Assembly (NCBI RefSeq): GCF_003675325.1
Contig: NZ_CP033073.1
Location: 6,200,001-6,264,000, forward strand
Source of the DNA: Streptomyces dangxiongensis
Lineage (GTDB): Bacteria; Actinomycetota; Actinomycetes; Streptomycetales; Streptomycetaceae
Reading direction: 5' to 3'
DNA length: 64,000 nucleotides
Positions within the stretch are counted from its first letter, which is position 1, and each line of letters begins with the position of its first letter. This document shows, piece after piece, positions 37,701-44,634 of the stretch. A program made the translations under genes and the position numbers. The notes beneath the pieces were generated by a model that saw only the letters and a program-made list of their open reading frames with translations, had not been told where the DNA came from and did not search any database.

Positions 37701-38211
37701 GCGCGCTGCGCAGCCCGGTGAGCACGCCGTCCTGGAGGGTGAGCACGTTCCAGGCGGCGACGGCCACGACGAACCCCAGCCCGTTCGGGGTGCCGTGCAG
37801 GAAGCGGTACGACGGCCCCCACGCGTCCAGGGTCAGCAGGAAGATCCCGGCGGCGACCGCCACGACCAGCGAACCGCCCGCGTAGGTACGCAGGACGAGC
37901 CGCCCGGTGCGGTCACCGGCGACGGGGATGAAACGGGCCAGGGCGCCGGTCAGGGTCACCGCGGTCAGTCCGGCGAGGAACTTCATCGCGGCGATGGCGG
38001 CGGAGCCCTGCCCGACCGCCGACTCGGAGTAGTAGCGCGCCGCGGCCAGCCAGAAGCCGAGCCCGAGGACGGCCGAGATGCCGGTGTTGAGCATCAGCGC
38101 GTAGGCGTTGCGGAACAGCGGGCTGCCGCCGGTGGACCGGCCGGACCCGGGTGCCGTGGCGCCGGGTGCCGCCGTCCCGGCCGTCGTGGGCGCGGTGGTC
38201 GTGTCAGACAC
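34753..38211 (-). CDS. Very long polysaccharide flippase fused to a multi-helix (polymerase/glycosyltransferase-like) domain
   Basis: A 1152-residue membrane protein. Residues about 35-470 are a complete Wzx/MurJ-like flippase of the polysaccharide-biosynthesis family (12-14 helices, 'LMLNTGISAVLGLGFWLAAARYYS' at the start). After an acidic/Arg linker, residues about 520-1150 hold a second set of about 12 helices with a long extracytoplasmic loop near the C-terminus, resembling GT-C or Wzy-type proteins. One polypeptide could thus export and polymerise or modify a lipid-linked glycan. GTG 38211 overlaps the deacetylase stop by 8 bases and is the last gene of the operon. Confidence 0.85.
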   Translation of the reverse strand: MSDTTTAPTTAGTAAPGATAPGSGRSTGGSPLFRNAYALMLNTGISAVLGLGFWLAAARYYSESAVGQGSAAIAAMKFLAGLTAVTLTGALARFIPVAGDRTGRLVLRTYAGGSLVVAVAAGIFLLTLDAWGPSYRFLHGTPNGLGFVVAVAAWNVLTLQDGVLTGLRSAPWVPVGNTVFSAVKLALLAAFAVALPTTGVFVSWVAAIATSVVPLGWLVFRRLVPRHVRATANRAGPPTPREIGRFLAGDYTGSLFSLAVVYLVPVIIAARVGSEQNAYFYIATTIGGTTNLLAVNMGASLTVEGSHDPARLAADTRAVLKRMARIMLPVAALLFTGAPWILGVFGEGYADAATPLLRWYAVGAVLRTVMETHFAVLRAQSRTAGLAWLQGLLCVLVLSLTVLLLPRLGLTGAGVAEISSLAVVVAIAAPKLWRTARSTPTTVPDTTAPDGDLADLEPLSRARLRSGGGTPAVPARRSGPAWVRDRDTWAGVLLGGLLVAALVLYWVPALRLGEADLDRMGGLGLVSVLPPPTLAGAALLVTVFAVLLRLRREHRALLLLTLLATVVCLHALPAVIEAEPRFPTAWQHLGFLDHIDRTGAAVPDLDARWSWPGFFALAAFAGRACGITDFTEVIRWWPTAVQLAYLAPMFLLTRVMRASWRAKWSGVWIFALSGWVGQDYFSPQGFTYLLYLVFVAVLLVWFRPPRVIWTGRRPGEAEVEPAGRRQRAVLLLVLMALYAATVPAHQLTPFMMLGVLTVLVLLGRSELRGLPLLFAVLVAVWVGFMAEPYWSGHFDELFGGVGGVGGNVSTSVSGRIQGGSATHKLVLYTRVLLAGSVLGLACWGWWRRRLHRYRERSLPVLAFVPFLGFGMQSYGGEMALRVFMFAVPGAALLGGLALFPRTGGAVGKVRVRLAPPAVLLMGLLLMGGFLVARWGNEPFERVRPGEVAAMDWVYAHDRPTVRLLWLSQDPVNEVTPALPWGARDMERVSYVPTLAPADPRRVAGLVKALEDAGPHAYLMVDRSQATYLELDAGYPAAWRSRLVRRLDGRRELTRVLADEDVTVYALRERPAGPVPEPDPGPAGPQVTWTPWSVAGALAAVVLVLLLAARELVRVGARPGVRRLRLVQGGFWFSLPLLGLVLASLVQRFVTLK

Positions 38212-39031
38212 GGCCGGGGACGGCCTTCCGGCGGAGCTGGCGGAGCTGACGGACCTGGCGGAGCTGGCGGGCTCTGCGGACGAGGGCGTACCCCTTGGTG
38301 AGGACGCGGTCCCCGGCGAAGTGCCGTGCCAGGTCGCGACCTTCGAGGAGCCGCCCGAACTCCTCGGCGCCGGTGCCGCGGCGGACCGTGACACGGCGCA
38401 GCGCGTACGGGCCCTGGCGGCGACGGGCCAGGGCGTTGCCGACGGCGAGCGCCTGGGCGTACCCGGCCGCGTGGACCGCCTGGCGGACCCGGCGGCTGGA
38501 GTAACCGTACGGGTAGGCGAACGACACGGGTGGGGCGCCGAGTTCGTCGGTGACGATCCGCGTGCAGCGGTCCAGCTCGGCGCGCAGTACGTCGTCGGGA
38601 AGCTGGTCGAGCTGGGGGTGGGTGTGGCTGTGCCCGCCGATCTCGGCCCCGACGGCGACCAGTTGGCGGACCTGCGGCCAGTCGAGCATGGTGTCCGGGC
38701 CGCAGCCGGTGTCGTGGACGCCCCGGAGCCAGCCGGTGGAGACGAACACAGTGGCCGGGAAGCCGTGCCGGGCGAGGACGGGCAGCGCGTGCCGGTGCAC
38801 GCCCTCGTAACCGTCGTCGAAGGTGATCAGCACCGGCCGGGCGGGCAGCGGACGGCCACTGCGCCAGCCGGCCGCGAGGTCGGCGGTGGTCACCGGGGTC
38901 AGCCCCAGGTCGCCGATGAGCCCCATCTGCTCCGCGAACGCCTCCGGGGCGACCGACAGGCCACGGGTGGCGTCGTTGGGGGCGGTCGCGACGGAGTGGT
39001 ACATGAGGATGGGCACGCCGGCGTCACTCAC
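38204..39031 (-). CDS. Polysaccharide deacetylase (NodB domain)
   Basis: A 275-residue carbohydrate esterase 4 protein. 'PILMYHSV' opens the domain; the metal-binding Asp and His are in 'PVLITFDDGYEG' and 'IGGHSHTHPQLDQL', and 'VSFAYPYGYSS' gives motif 3. It would remove N-acetyl groups from an amino sugar in the exported polymer. No signal peptide is visible, so either it works on cytoplasmic intermediates or is exported unconventionally. The start GTG 39031 overlaps the preceding glycosyltransferase stop (GTGAGTGA). The C-terminus carries a Leu/Arg/Gln-rich repeat (RQLRQVRQLRQLRR). Confidence 0.9.
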   Translation of the reverse strand: MSDAGVPILMYHSVATAPNDATRGLSVAPEAFAEQMGLIGDLGLTPVTTADLAAGWRSGRPLPARPVLITFDDGYEGVHRHALPVLARHGFPATVFVSTGWLRGVHDTGCGPDTMLDWPQVRQLVAVGAEIGGHSHTHPQLDQLPDDVLRAELDRCTRIVTDELGAPPVSFAYPYGYSSRRVRQAVHAAGYAQALAVGNALARRRQGPYALRRVTVRRGTGAEEFGRLLEGRDLARHFAGDRVLTKGYALVRRARQLRQVRQLRQLRRKAVPGRV

Positions 39032-40187
39032 CGGGACCACCCCCGGGGGCCGACGCCTCCGAGGGCACCTGGACGGATGCCCGGGGTGGGTTCCGCGTCG
39101 GTGTTGGGGTCGGTTCCTGGGCCGGGTCGCGGGGTGGTTCCTGGGTCGGTGTCGGTGTCGGCTCCTCGGCCCGGCCGGGGGTTGGCTCCTCGGCCGGGTC
39201 GCGGGCCGGTTCCTGGGGTGGCGGCGGCGGGGGCGCCGTACCGGCCGTTCGCCGGGTCCGCAGGCCGGCCAGTGTGTAGCCGGCGGCGGCGCTCAGCGTT
39301 CCGGCGACGATCGCGCCCGCGCGGCCCGCCCCGCCCGGTCTGCCGAGCAGTGCGTCCCTGATACCCCGCGCGATCCCGGCCGGCAGCACCTGTGCCACGT
39401 AACGGCGTTCGGACTCCAGGCCCTTGCCCGTGCCGACGCTGCGTGCCACAAGGGCCTTGGACAGGCCCTCGGCGTAGGTGCGGCTGCGGAAGTAGGCGAA
39501 GCGCTCGCGCGACGCGGGCACCCGGTGGTGGATCACCGCGCGGTCGTCGATGAGCAGGACGGCGTCGGGGCGGGCGCGGCTGAGGCGGATGCACAGTTCC
39601 GTCTCCTCGCAGCCCAGCGGGCGGTGGTCGCCGTCGCGGCCGATGCCGGTGGCGAAGCCGCCCGCCGCCTCGAACGCCGTGCGCCGGAAGGAGGCGTTGC
39701 CGCCGAGGACGTTGCGGACCCGGACCCGGCCGGGCGGCAGCCCCTTGTAGGTGCAGCCCACCACCCAGTCGAACTCCTCCGGGAACCAGGCCGGCCGCCG
39801 GCCCGACGCCCACACCGGTACCGTACGGCCGCCGACCGCCAGGACACGTGGGTCGGCGTACCCCTCGGTGAAGCGGCGCAGCCAGTCCCGTTCGGCGACG
39901 GCGTCGTCGTCGAGGAAGGCGATCACCTCGCCCCGGGAGGCGGCGATGCCGGTGTTGCGGCCCGCGGAGAGGCCGCGCGGGCCGGCGTTGGCCAGGACCC
40001 GGACGCCGTCGCCCCGCTCGTACGCGCGTTCCAGCCGGGCCCGCAGGGCGGGGTTGTGGTCCACGACCAGGAGCGTCTCCAGCGCCGGACACGACTGTGC
40101 GCGTACCGAGGAGACCGCCGCGAGGATGTCCTCCCAGCGGTCCTCGGTGTACACGCAGATCACGACGGAGATGCCGGGAGCGGTCAA
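39024..40187 (-). CDS. Family 2 glycosyltransferase with Pro/Thr-rich tail
   Basis: A 387-residue GT-A enzyme: 'ISVVICVYTEDRWEDILAAVSSV' opens the nucleotide-sugar fold, the metal-binding DxD is in 'VIAFLDDDAVAERDWL', and 'LGCEETELCIRLSR' carries the catalytic acidic pair. After a hydrophobic segment (about 300-325) comes a tail of about 65 residues with repeats of EPTPTPT and EPPRDPA. No ATG or GTG suits; TTG 40187, in the TTGA overlapping the stop of the upstream gene, is the best start and implies translational coupling. Confidence 0.87.
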   Translation of the reverse strand: MTAPGISVVICVYTEDRWEDILAAVSSVRAQSCPALETLLVVDHNPALRARLERAYERGDGVRVLANAGPRGLSAGRNTGIAASRGEVIAFLDDDAVAERDWLRRFTEGYADPRVLAVGGRTVPVWASGRRPAWFPEEFDWVVGCTYKGLPPGRVRVRNVLGGNASFRRTAFEAAGGFATGIGRDGDHRPLGCEETELCIRLSRARPDAVLLIDDRAVIHHRVPASRERFAYFRSRTYAEGLSKALVARSVGTGKGLESERRYVAQVLPAGIARGIRDALLGRPGGAGRAGAIVAGTLSAAAGYTLAGLRTRRTAGTAPPPPPPQEPARDPAEEPTPGRAEEPTPTPTQEPPRDPAQEPTPTPTRNPPRASVQVPSEASAPGGGPGE

Positions 40188-41005
40188 GACGCCTCGCCCC
40201 GGACCGTGTCGAGCAGTGGTGAACGGCGTGCCCGGCGGCGCAGCTCCCGCCGGTTGGAGCGTTCCCGCAGGATCACCCTCAGCACCCGGAACCCGTCCCG
40301 TACGGCCCGCAGGTTGCTCGTGCCGTGGATGCGCAGGTACTCGTGGCTCGGTATCTCCTGCACCCTCAGTCCCGCCTTGACCACTCTGATGTTCATCAGA
40401 GTCTCGACCTCGAAGCCGGTGCAGTCGAGGTCTATCCTGTCGAGGCAGTGCCGCCAGAACGCGTTGTAGCCGTAGCAGAGATCGGTGTAGCGGGCGCCGA
40501 ACTTGCGGTTGACGGTGGCGCACAGCGCCCGGTTGCCCAGCCTGCGCACGAAGGTCATGTCGTCGGTGCCGCCGCCGTTGGCGAAGCGCGATCCCTTGGC
40601 GAAGTCGGCGCCGGAGACCAGGGCGGAGACGTACGACACGATCTCCCCGCCGTCGGCCGAGCCGTCCGCGTCGACCATCACGATGATGTCGCCGGTGCAG
40701 GCCTCGAACCCGCTGATCAGGGCATCCCCCTTGCCTCTGCCCCGCTGTTCGACGACCTTGACCTCCGGCCAAAGGGAACGCGCCACGCCGACGGTGCCGT
40801 CCGTGGAGTTGCCGTCCACCAGGACCACTTCGTGTATCCAGCCGGGCAGACTCTTGAAGACGTAGGGCAGGTTCTCCGCCTCGTTCATGGCGGGGATGAC
40901 CACACTCACCGGCACGGTGATCGCCAGGTGGGAGGAGATGGGCCGGTAGTCGGCGGCGATCAGCGGATCCTGACCCGGACCCGGCGGGCGCAGCACGGAA
41001 CTCAT
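40184..41005 (-). CDS. Family 2 glycosyltransferase (dolichyl-phosphate mannose synthase-like)
   Basis: A 273-residue GT2 enzyme: 'VSVVIPAMNEAENLPYVFKSLP', DxD-type 'DIIVMVDADGSADGGEIV', and 'DLCYGYNAFWRHCLDRI' near the acceptor site. The DPM1-like pattern suggests it charges polyprenyl phosphate with a sugar that the other proteins use. First gene of a four-gene minus-strand operon (this gene, second GT2, deacetylase, flippase fusion), with overlaps at each junction. ATG 41005 is preceded by GAGAGGGA. Confidence 0.9.
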   Translation of the reverse strand: MSSVLRPPGPGQDPLIAADYRPISSHLAITVPVSVVIPAMNEAENLPYVFKSLPGWIHEVVLVDGNSTDGTVGVARSLWPEVKVVEQRGRGKGDALISGFEACTGDIIVMVDADGSADGGEIVSYVSALVSGADFAKGSRFANGGGTDDMTFVRRLGNRALCATVNRKFGARYTDLCYGYNAFWRHCLDRIDLDCTGFEVETLMNIRVVKAGLRVQEIPSHEYLRIHGTSNLRAVRDGFRVLRVILRERSNRRELRRRARRSPLLDTVRGEAS

Positions 41006-41418
41006 GAGTGTTTCCCTCTCGTCCGGTGGACCGCCCGCCCACGGGCGGTCCGGCTCGGTGTCCGGTTCGAAAGGGGGGTTCTCATCCTCGGTACGGCGGG
41101 CCGGTCTCCGGGGTGGTACCCGGGGTGGTCTCCGTCTCCGTGGACGAGCTGGCAAAGCTGCCGGTCCGCCGGGGAACGACGGCAACCGGTCGCGCGGCAC
41201 GACTCGGTCACGGTTGTGGTCACCGAGCACGGCACCCCCCTACCGCGCCCCGCGCCGGGCACACCGCGGCCCTGAGCCCTCCCCTGGAGCCGAGTGCCGG
41301 CGGACCGGTGCGGGTGAGATGTACGACGGTATTGACGGTTGCACCCGAATAGCAAGACACGGAAGGCTGCCTCACCTTCATGCTGGTTCGACCGTTAGAC
41401 CACCTTGGACCATGCCGG
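41006..41418. other. Promoter region of the polysaccharide operon, no gene seen
   Basis: About 410 bp. The half near 41330-41410 is A+T-richer than its surroundings and is a likely place for the minus-strand operon promoter. I found no inverted repeat, RNA gene or credible short coding frame. Confidence 0.45.
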
Positions 41419-41829
41419 TCACTTTTGTGTGTGTTTTCCGGAAACTCGTTCCCGCAGTGGCATCGGGAGGAGGAGCAGCAGGCTCAGGAGGGCCACCGCG
41501 GCCACCCCGCCACGGACCGACCAGCGGTGCACGGCCAGCATGCTCTGGGCGACCAGCATGTTCACGGCGACCGCGCCCGCGAGGGCGGTGAGTGCCCGGC
41601 CTCGGGGCTCCAGTCCGCGCAGCGCCGCGCCGATCGCCCCGGCCGGCGCCGCGAGCAGGAAGAACAGAGTGCACGGGGCGCGCAGGGGTGAGCCGAGGTC
41701 GAGGAGGGCGAGCAGCGCACCGGCCACCGCCACGGCGGTCGCGGCCCCGGCGAGCAGGGGTGGCAGGAGCCGTCCCGGCCCTGCCCGGAAGTGTCCCTCG
41801 ATGCGTGTTCCGCTGCGTGAGGTCCGCAT
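41419..41829 (-). CDS. Small integral membrane protein
   Basis: A 136-residue protein with four predicted membrane helices ('LLPPLLAGAATAVAVAGALLALL', 'CTLFFLLAAPAGAIGAAL', 'ALTALAGAVAVNMLVAQSM', 'GGVAAVALLSLLLLLPM') and short charged ends. This four-helix DUF layout is common in actinobacteria; no function is known to me. ATG 41829 is preceded by GGGGCGAAG; the longer upstream frame is non-coding in look. It stands alone, divergent from the SGNH lipase gene. Confidence 0.75.
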   Translation of the reverse strand: MRTSRSGTRIEGHFRAGPGRLLPPLLAGAATAVAVAGALLALLDLGSPLRAPCTLFFLLAAPAGAIGAALRGLEPRGRALTALAGAVAVNMLVAQSMLAVHRWSVRGGVAAVALLSLLLLLPMPLRERVSGKHTQK

Positions 41830-42044
41830 TGGCGACTTCGCCCCCCGACGCGCCGGATGCCGGGCTTCAATGTGGCGCAGACCGGAGTGGGCGTCAAGAA
41901 GGCGATCCTGCGAGGCCTGTGGGCACCCGGGCGAGCGCCTACACATGTGACATGCACATGCAATAGATGAGCAGTGAACATCTCGGACCGATCCTGTTGA
42001 GATCACAAAATTCTTGGCATGAACACTTCCCGTCAACACGCGTA

Positions 42045-42056
42045 GTTGGTACCAAC
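42045..42056. promoter_or_regulatory. 12-bp palindrome before the SGNH lipase gene
   Basis: GTTGGTACCAAC is a perfect palindrome 34 bases before the start codon, in the leader or over the transcription start. A candidate operator; the regulator is unknown. Confidence 0.4.
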
Positions 42057-42089
42057 GTTGAGGCAGAGATCCTGCTAAAGGGAGGTTCC

Positions 42090-42896
42090 ATGAGACGTTC
42101 CCGACTTACCGGATTCCTCACTTCACTCCTCCTCGCCGCCGGCCTCGGTCTCACCGGGGCCGCTTCGGCGAACGCGTCCGGCACGGCCGCGGCCGGAGGT
42201 TACGTGGCGCTCGGCGACTCCTACTCCTCCGGGGTGGGCGCCGGGAGTTACATCAGCTCGAGCGGTAGCTGCGACCGGAGCACGAAGGCCTACCCCTACC
42301 TGTGGAACGCCGCCCACAGCTACTCCTCGTTCGCCTTCAACGCCTGCTCCGGCGCGAAGACGGACGACGTGCTCGCCAACCAGCTCGGCTCCCTCAACTC
42401 CGCCACCTCGCTGGTGTCCCTCACGATCGGCGGCAACGACGCCGGCTTCTCCGACGTCATGACGACCTGTGTGATCCAGTCCGACAGCGCCTGCCTCTCC
42501 AAGATCGACACCGCCAGGGCGTACGTCGCCAACACGCTCCCCGGCAAGCTGGACACCGTCTACAACGCGATCAGCGCCAAGGCCCCGTCCGCCCGGGTGG
42601 TCGTCATCGGCTACCCCCGCTTCTACCTGCTCGGCCAGACCTGCCTCGGCCTCTCCGAGACCAAGCGGTCCGCCATCAACGGCGCGGCCGACTACATCGA
42701 CACCGTCATCAAGGCCCGCGCCACCGCCCACAACTTCGCCTTCGGCGACGTCCGCACCACGTTTACCGGCCACGAGATCTGCTCCAGCGACTCCTGGCTG
42801 CACAGCGTCAACTGGCTCGACATCGGCACGTCGTACCACCCGACCGCGGCCGGCCACTCCGGCGGCTACCTGCCGGTGCTCACGAACGCGGCCTGA
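42090..42896 (+). CDS. Secreted SGNH/GDSL-hydrolase lipase
   Basis: A 268-residue secreted lipase/esterase. The signal peptide (to about residue 32, ASANAS) is followed by SGNH block I 'VALGDSYSSGVG' (nucleophile Ser), block III 'LTIGGNDAGFSD' and block V 'IGTSYHPTAAGH' (catalytic His); several Cys pairs would form disulfides. It closely resembles the characterised S. coelicolor lipase I recall as SCO1725 and S. rimosus GDSL lipase. ATG 42090 follows GGAGG directly (42081-42085). Confidence 0.94.
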   Translation: MRRSRLTGFLTSLLLAAGLGLTGAASANASGTAAAGGYVALGDSYSSGVGAGSYISSSGSCDRSTKAYPYLWNAAHSYSSFAFNACSGAKTDDVLANQLGSLNSATSLVSLTIGGNDAGFSDVMTTCVIQSDSACLSKIDTARAYVANTLPGKLDTVYNAISAKAPSARVVVIGYPRFYLLGQTCLGLSETKRSAINGAADYIDTVIKARATAHNFAFGDVRTTFTGHEICSSDSWLHSVNWLDIGTSYHPTAAGHSGGYLPVLTNAA

Positions 42897-42963
42897 TCCG
42901 TCAGGGCTCGCCCGGCAGGGTGAACCTCCCCGGGGCCGGTTCCTCAGGGCGAACCAGACAGCG

Positions 42964-42996
42964 CGGCGGAGACCCGGTCCCACGGGGTCTCCGCCG
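42964..42996. terminator. Bidirectional terminator between lipase and NicO-type genes
   Basis: A perfect 12-bp stem (42964-42975 with 42985-42996) and 9-base loop between convergent stops at 42896 and 43018. Confidence 0.85.
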
Positions 42997-43017
42997 CCGT
43001 CGTCCCGCCGGAACGGC

Positions 43018-44634
43018 TCAGCCCAGCGCGGACGCCGCCCCCTTGAGCACCAGCCCCGTACCCAGCGCCACCACGACCAGCGCGGACGCGAACGGCAGGG
43101 TACGGCGCGCCAGCGTGGCCAGCGGATGCGCGGTCCAGCGCGGACGCCGCTCCAGCACCCGGGCCGCGCCCGAGCCCAGCCGGACGACGGCGAACCCGGC
43201 CGCGGTGAGCGTCAGCGCGAGACCGGCACCGTAGGCCACGACGAGCAGCAGCCCGAACCAGGCCTTGCCGAGCGCGGCGGCGCCGACCAGCACCACCACG
43301 GCGGACGGACTGGGCACCAGCCCACCGGCGAACCCGAGGAGAAGCGTCCCGCGGAGGGTGGGCGCGGTGGGGTGGGTGTGTGTATGTCCCCCATGGGTGT
43401 GGGTGTGACTGCCGTGGGTGTGCGTGTGACCGTCGTGGGCGTGGGTGTGTCCGTCGGGGGTGCGTGGGTGGGTGTGGGTGTGGCCACCATGGGTGGGCTC
43501 CACACCGTCGTGGTGGTGAGGGTGTGGGGCGGCGCCGCGACCTGCGGCGCCCACGACCGCCAACTCCCGCCGCACCACTTCCTCGCGGGCAACGGCGGCC
43601 GGACGCGGCCGGCTGTGCCACGCCCGGCGTACGAGGGTGACGCCCGCCGCGAGCACCAGGACCCCGCTGGCGAGGCCCAGCCAGGCGATCACCGCCGGTG
43701 TGGCGGCGGAACCGGCCGTCACCAGCAGGCCCAGGGCGACGACGCCGAGCGTGTGGGTCACGGTGACCGAGGCGGCCAGCGGCAGCACGTCCCGCGGCCG
43801 GGCCCGGCCCCCGCGCGCCGCCGCCGACGCGGCCATCAGGGTCTTGCCGTGCCCCGGTGCGAGCGCGTGCAGCGCGCCCAGGGCGACCGCGATGAGCAGC
43901 GCCAGCGCGGCGAAGCCGACGGTGAGATCACGCCGGGCCACCAGATCGTCCAGGGCCCGGGTCCAGCGGTCGGCACCCCGGGGCAGCACGCCGGCGCCCG
44001 GGGTCTCCCGCCGCGCCGCGTCCCCGGCGAGCGCCGGACCACCGGGCCGCAGCCGTAGGGCGGCCGTCGCGGTGTCGGCGGGCGAGGACAGCAGGTCCTT
44101 CGGATAGGTCGTCAGTTCGTGCGAGACCGACGTGCGCGGTACGTCCGTCGCGGTGAGCGTCATCCGGTCGCCGCGCGCGGTGATCTCCCGCCAGCCGGGC
44201 CCGCCGGTGGCACCCGCGCTGTGGAAGCGGACGGTGACGGTACCGGTGCGGGGGAGCGCGGCGGTCAGCCGGCATTCCACGCGCAGGGTGTGCAACCCGG
44301 CCTGGCCGGGGCGGGGGCGCGCGGTGCCGCGGGCGGCGGTCAGGGCCGTCGTACGCCCGTCCACGGTGAGGGTGCTGTCCGCGGCGGCCCGCGCACACCG
44401 CCGCCGTGCCCACCCGTCCAGCCCCAGCCGCTCGATCTCGGGCCCGGCCTGGGTCGCCGGGATCTCGGCGAGGTCCTCCACATGGTCGACCCGGAGCTGC
44501 CCGGGAGCGGCGACGAGGCCGTCGTAGCGGTTGACGGTGAAGTTGCCGAGGGGGTGCGCGCTCGCGGTGCCGGCCGGGAGGAGGGTGAGCGCGCACACGG
44601 CGAGGACGAGCAGATACAGCGGGCGTGGCTTCAC
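43018..44634 (-). CDS. NicO/RcnA-like nickel-cobalt transporter with large outer domain
   Basis: A 538-residue membrane protein. After a signal peptide (about 1-26) comes an extracytoplasmic domain of roughly 190 residues starting 'HPLGNFTVNRY', then six or seven helices with the NicO marks 'LGALHALAPGHGKTLMAA' and 'GFAGGLVPSPSAVVVLVGAAAL'. A loop between them (about residues 370-430) is packed with His-Thr-His and His-Gly repeats that should bind metal. The family moves Ni2+/Co2+, often as exporters. Its GTG overlaps the TPR gene stop (GTGA), so the two are co-translated. Confidence 0.87.
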   Translation of the reverse strand: MKPRPLYLLVLAVCALTLLPAGTASAHPLGNFTVNRYDGLVAAPGQLRVDHVEDLAEIPATQAGPEIERLGLDGWARRRCARAAADSTLTVDGRTTALTAARGTARPRPGQAGLHTLRVECRLTAALPRTGTVTVRFHSAGATGGPGWREITARGDRMTLTATDVPRTSVSHELTTYPKDLLSSPADTATAALRLRPGGPALAGDAARRETPGAGVLPRGADRWTRALDDLVARRDLTVGFAALALLIAVALGALHALAPGHGKTLMAASAAARGGRARPRDVLPLAASVTVTHTLGVVALGLLVTAGSAATPAVIAWLGLASGVLVLAAGVTLVRRAWHSRPRPAAVAREEVVRRELAVVGAAGRGAAPHPHHHDGVEPTHGGHTHTHPRTPDGHTHAHDGHTHTHGSHTHTHGGHTHTHPTAPTLRGTLLLGFAGGLVPSPSAVVVLVGAAALGKAWFGLLLVVAYGAGLALTLTAAGFAVVRLGSGAARVLERRPRWTAHPLATLARRTLPFASALVVVALGTGLVLKGAASALG

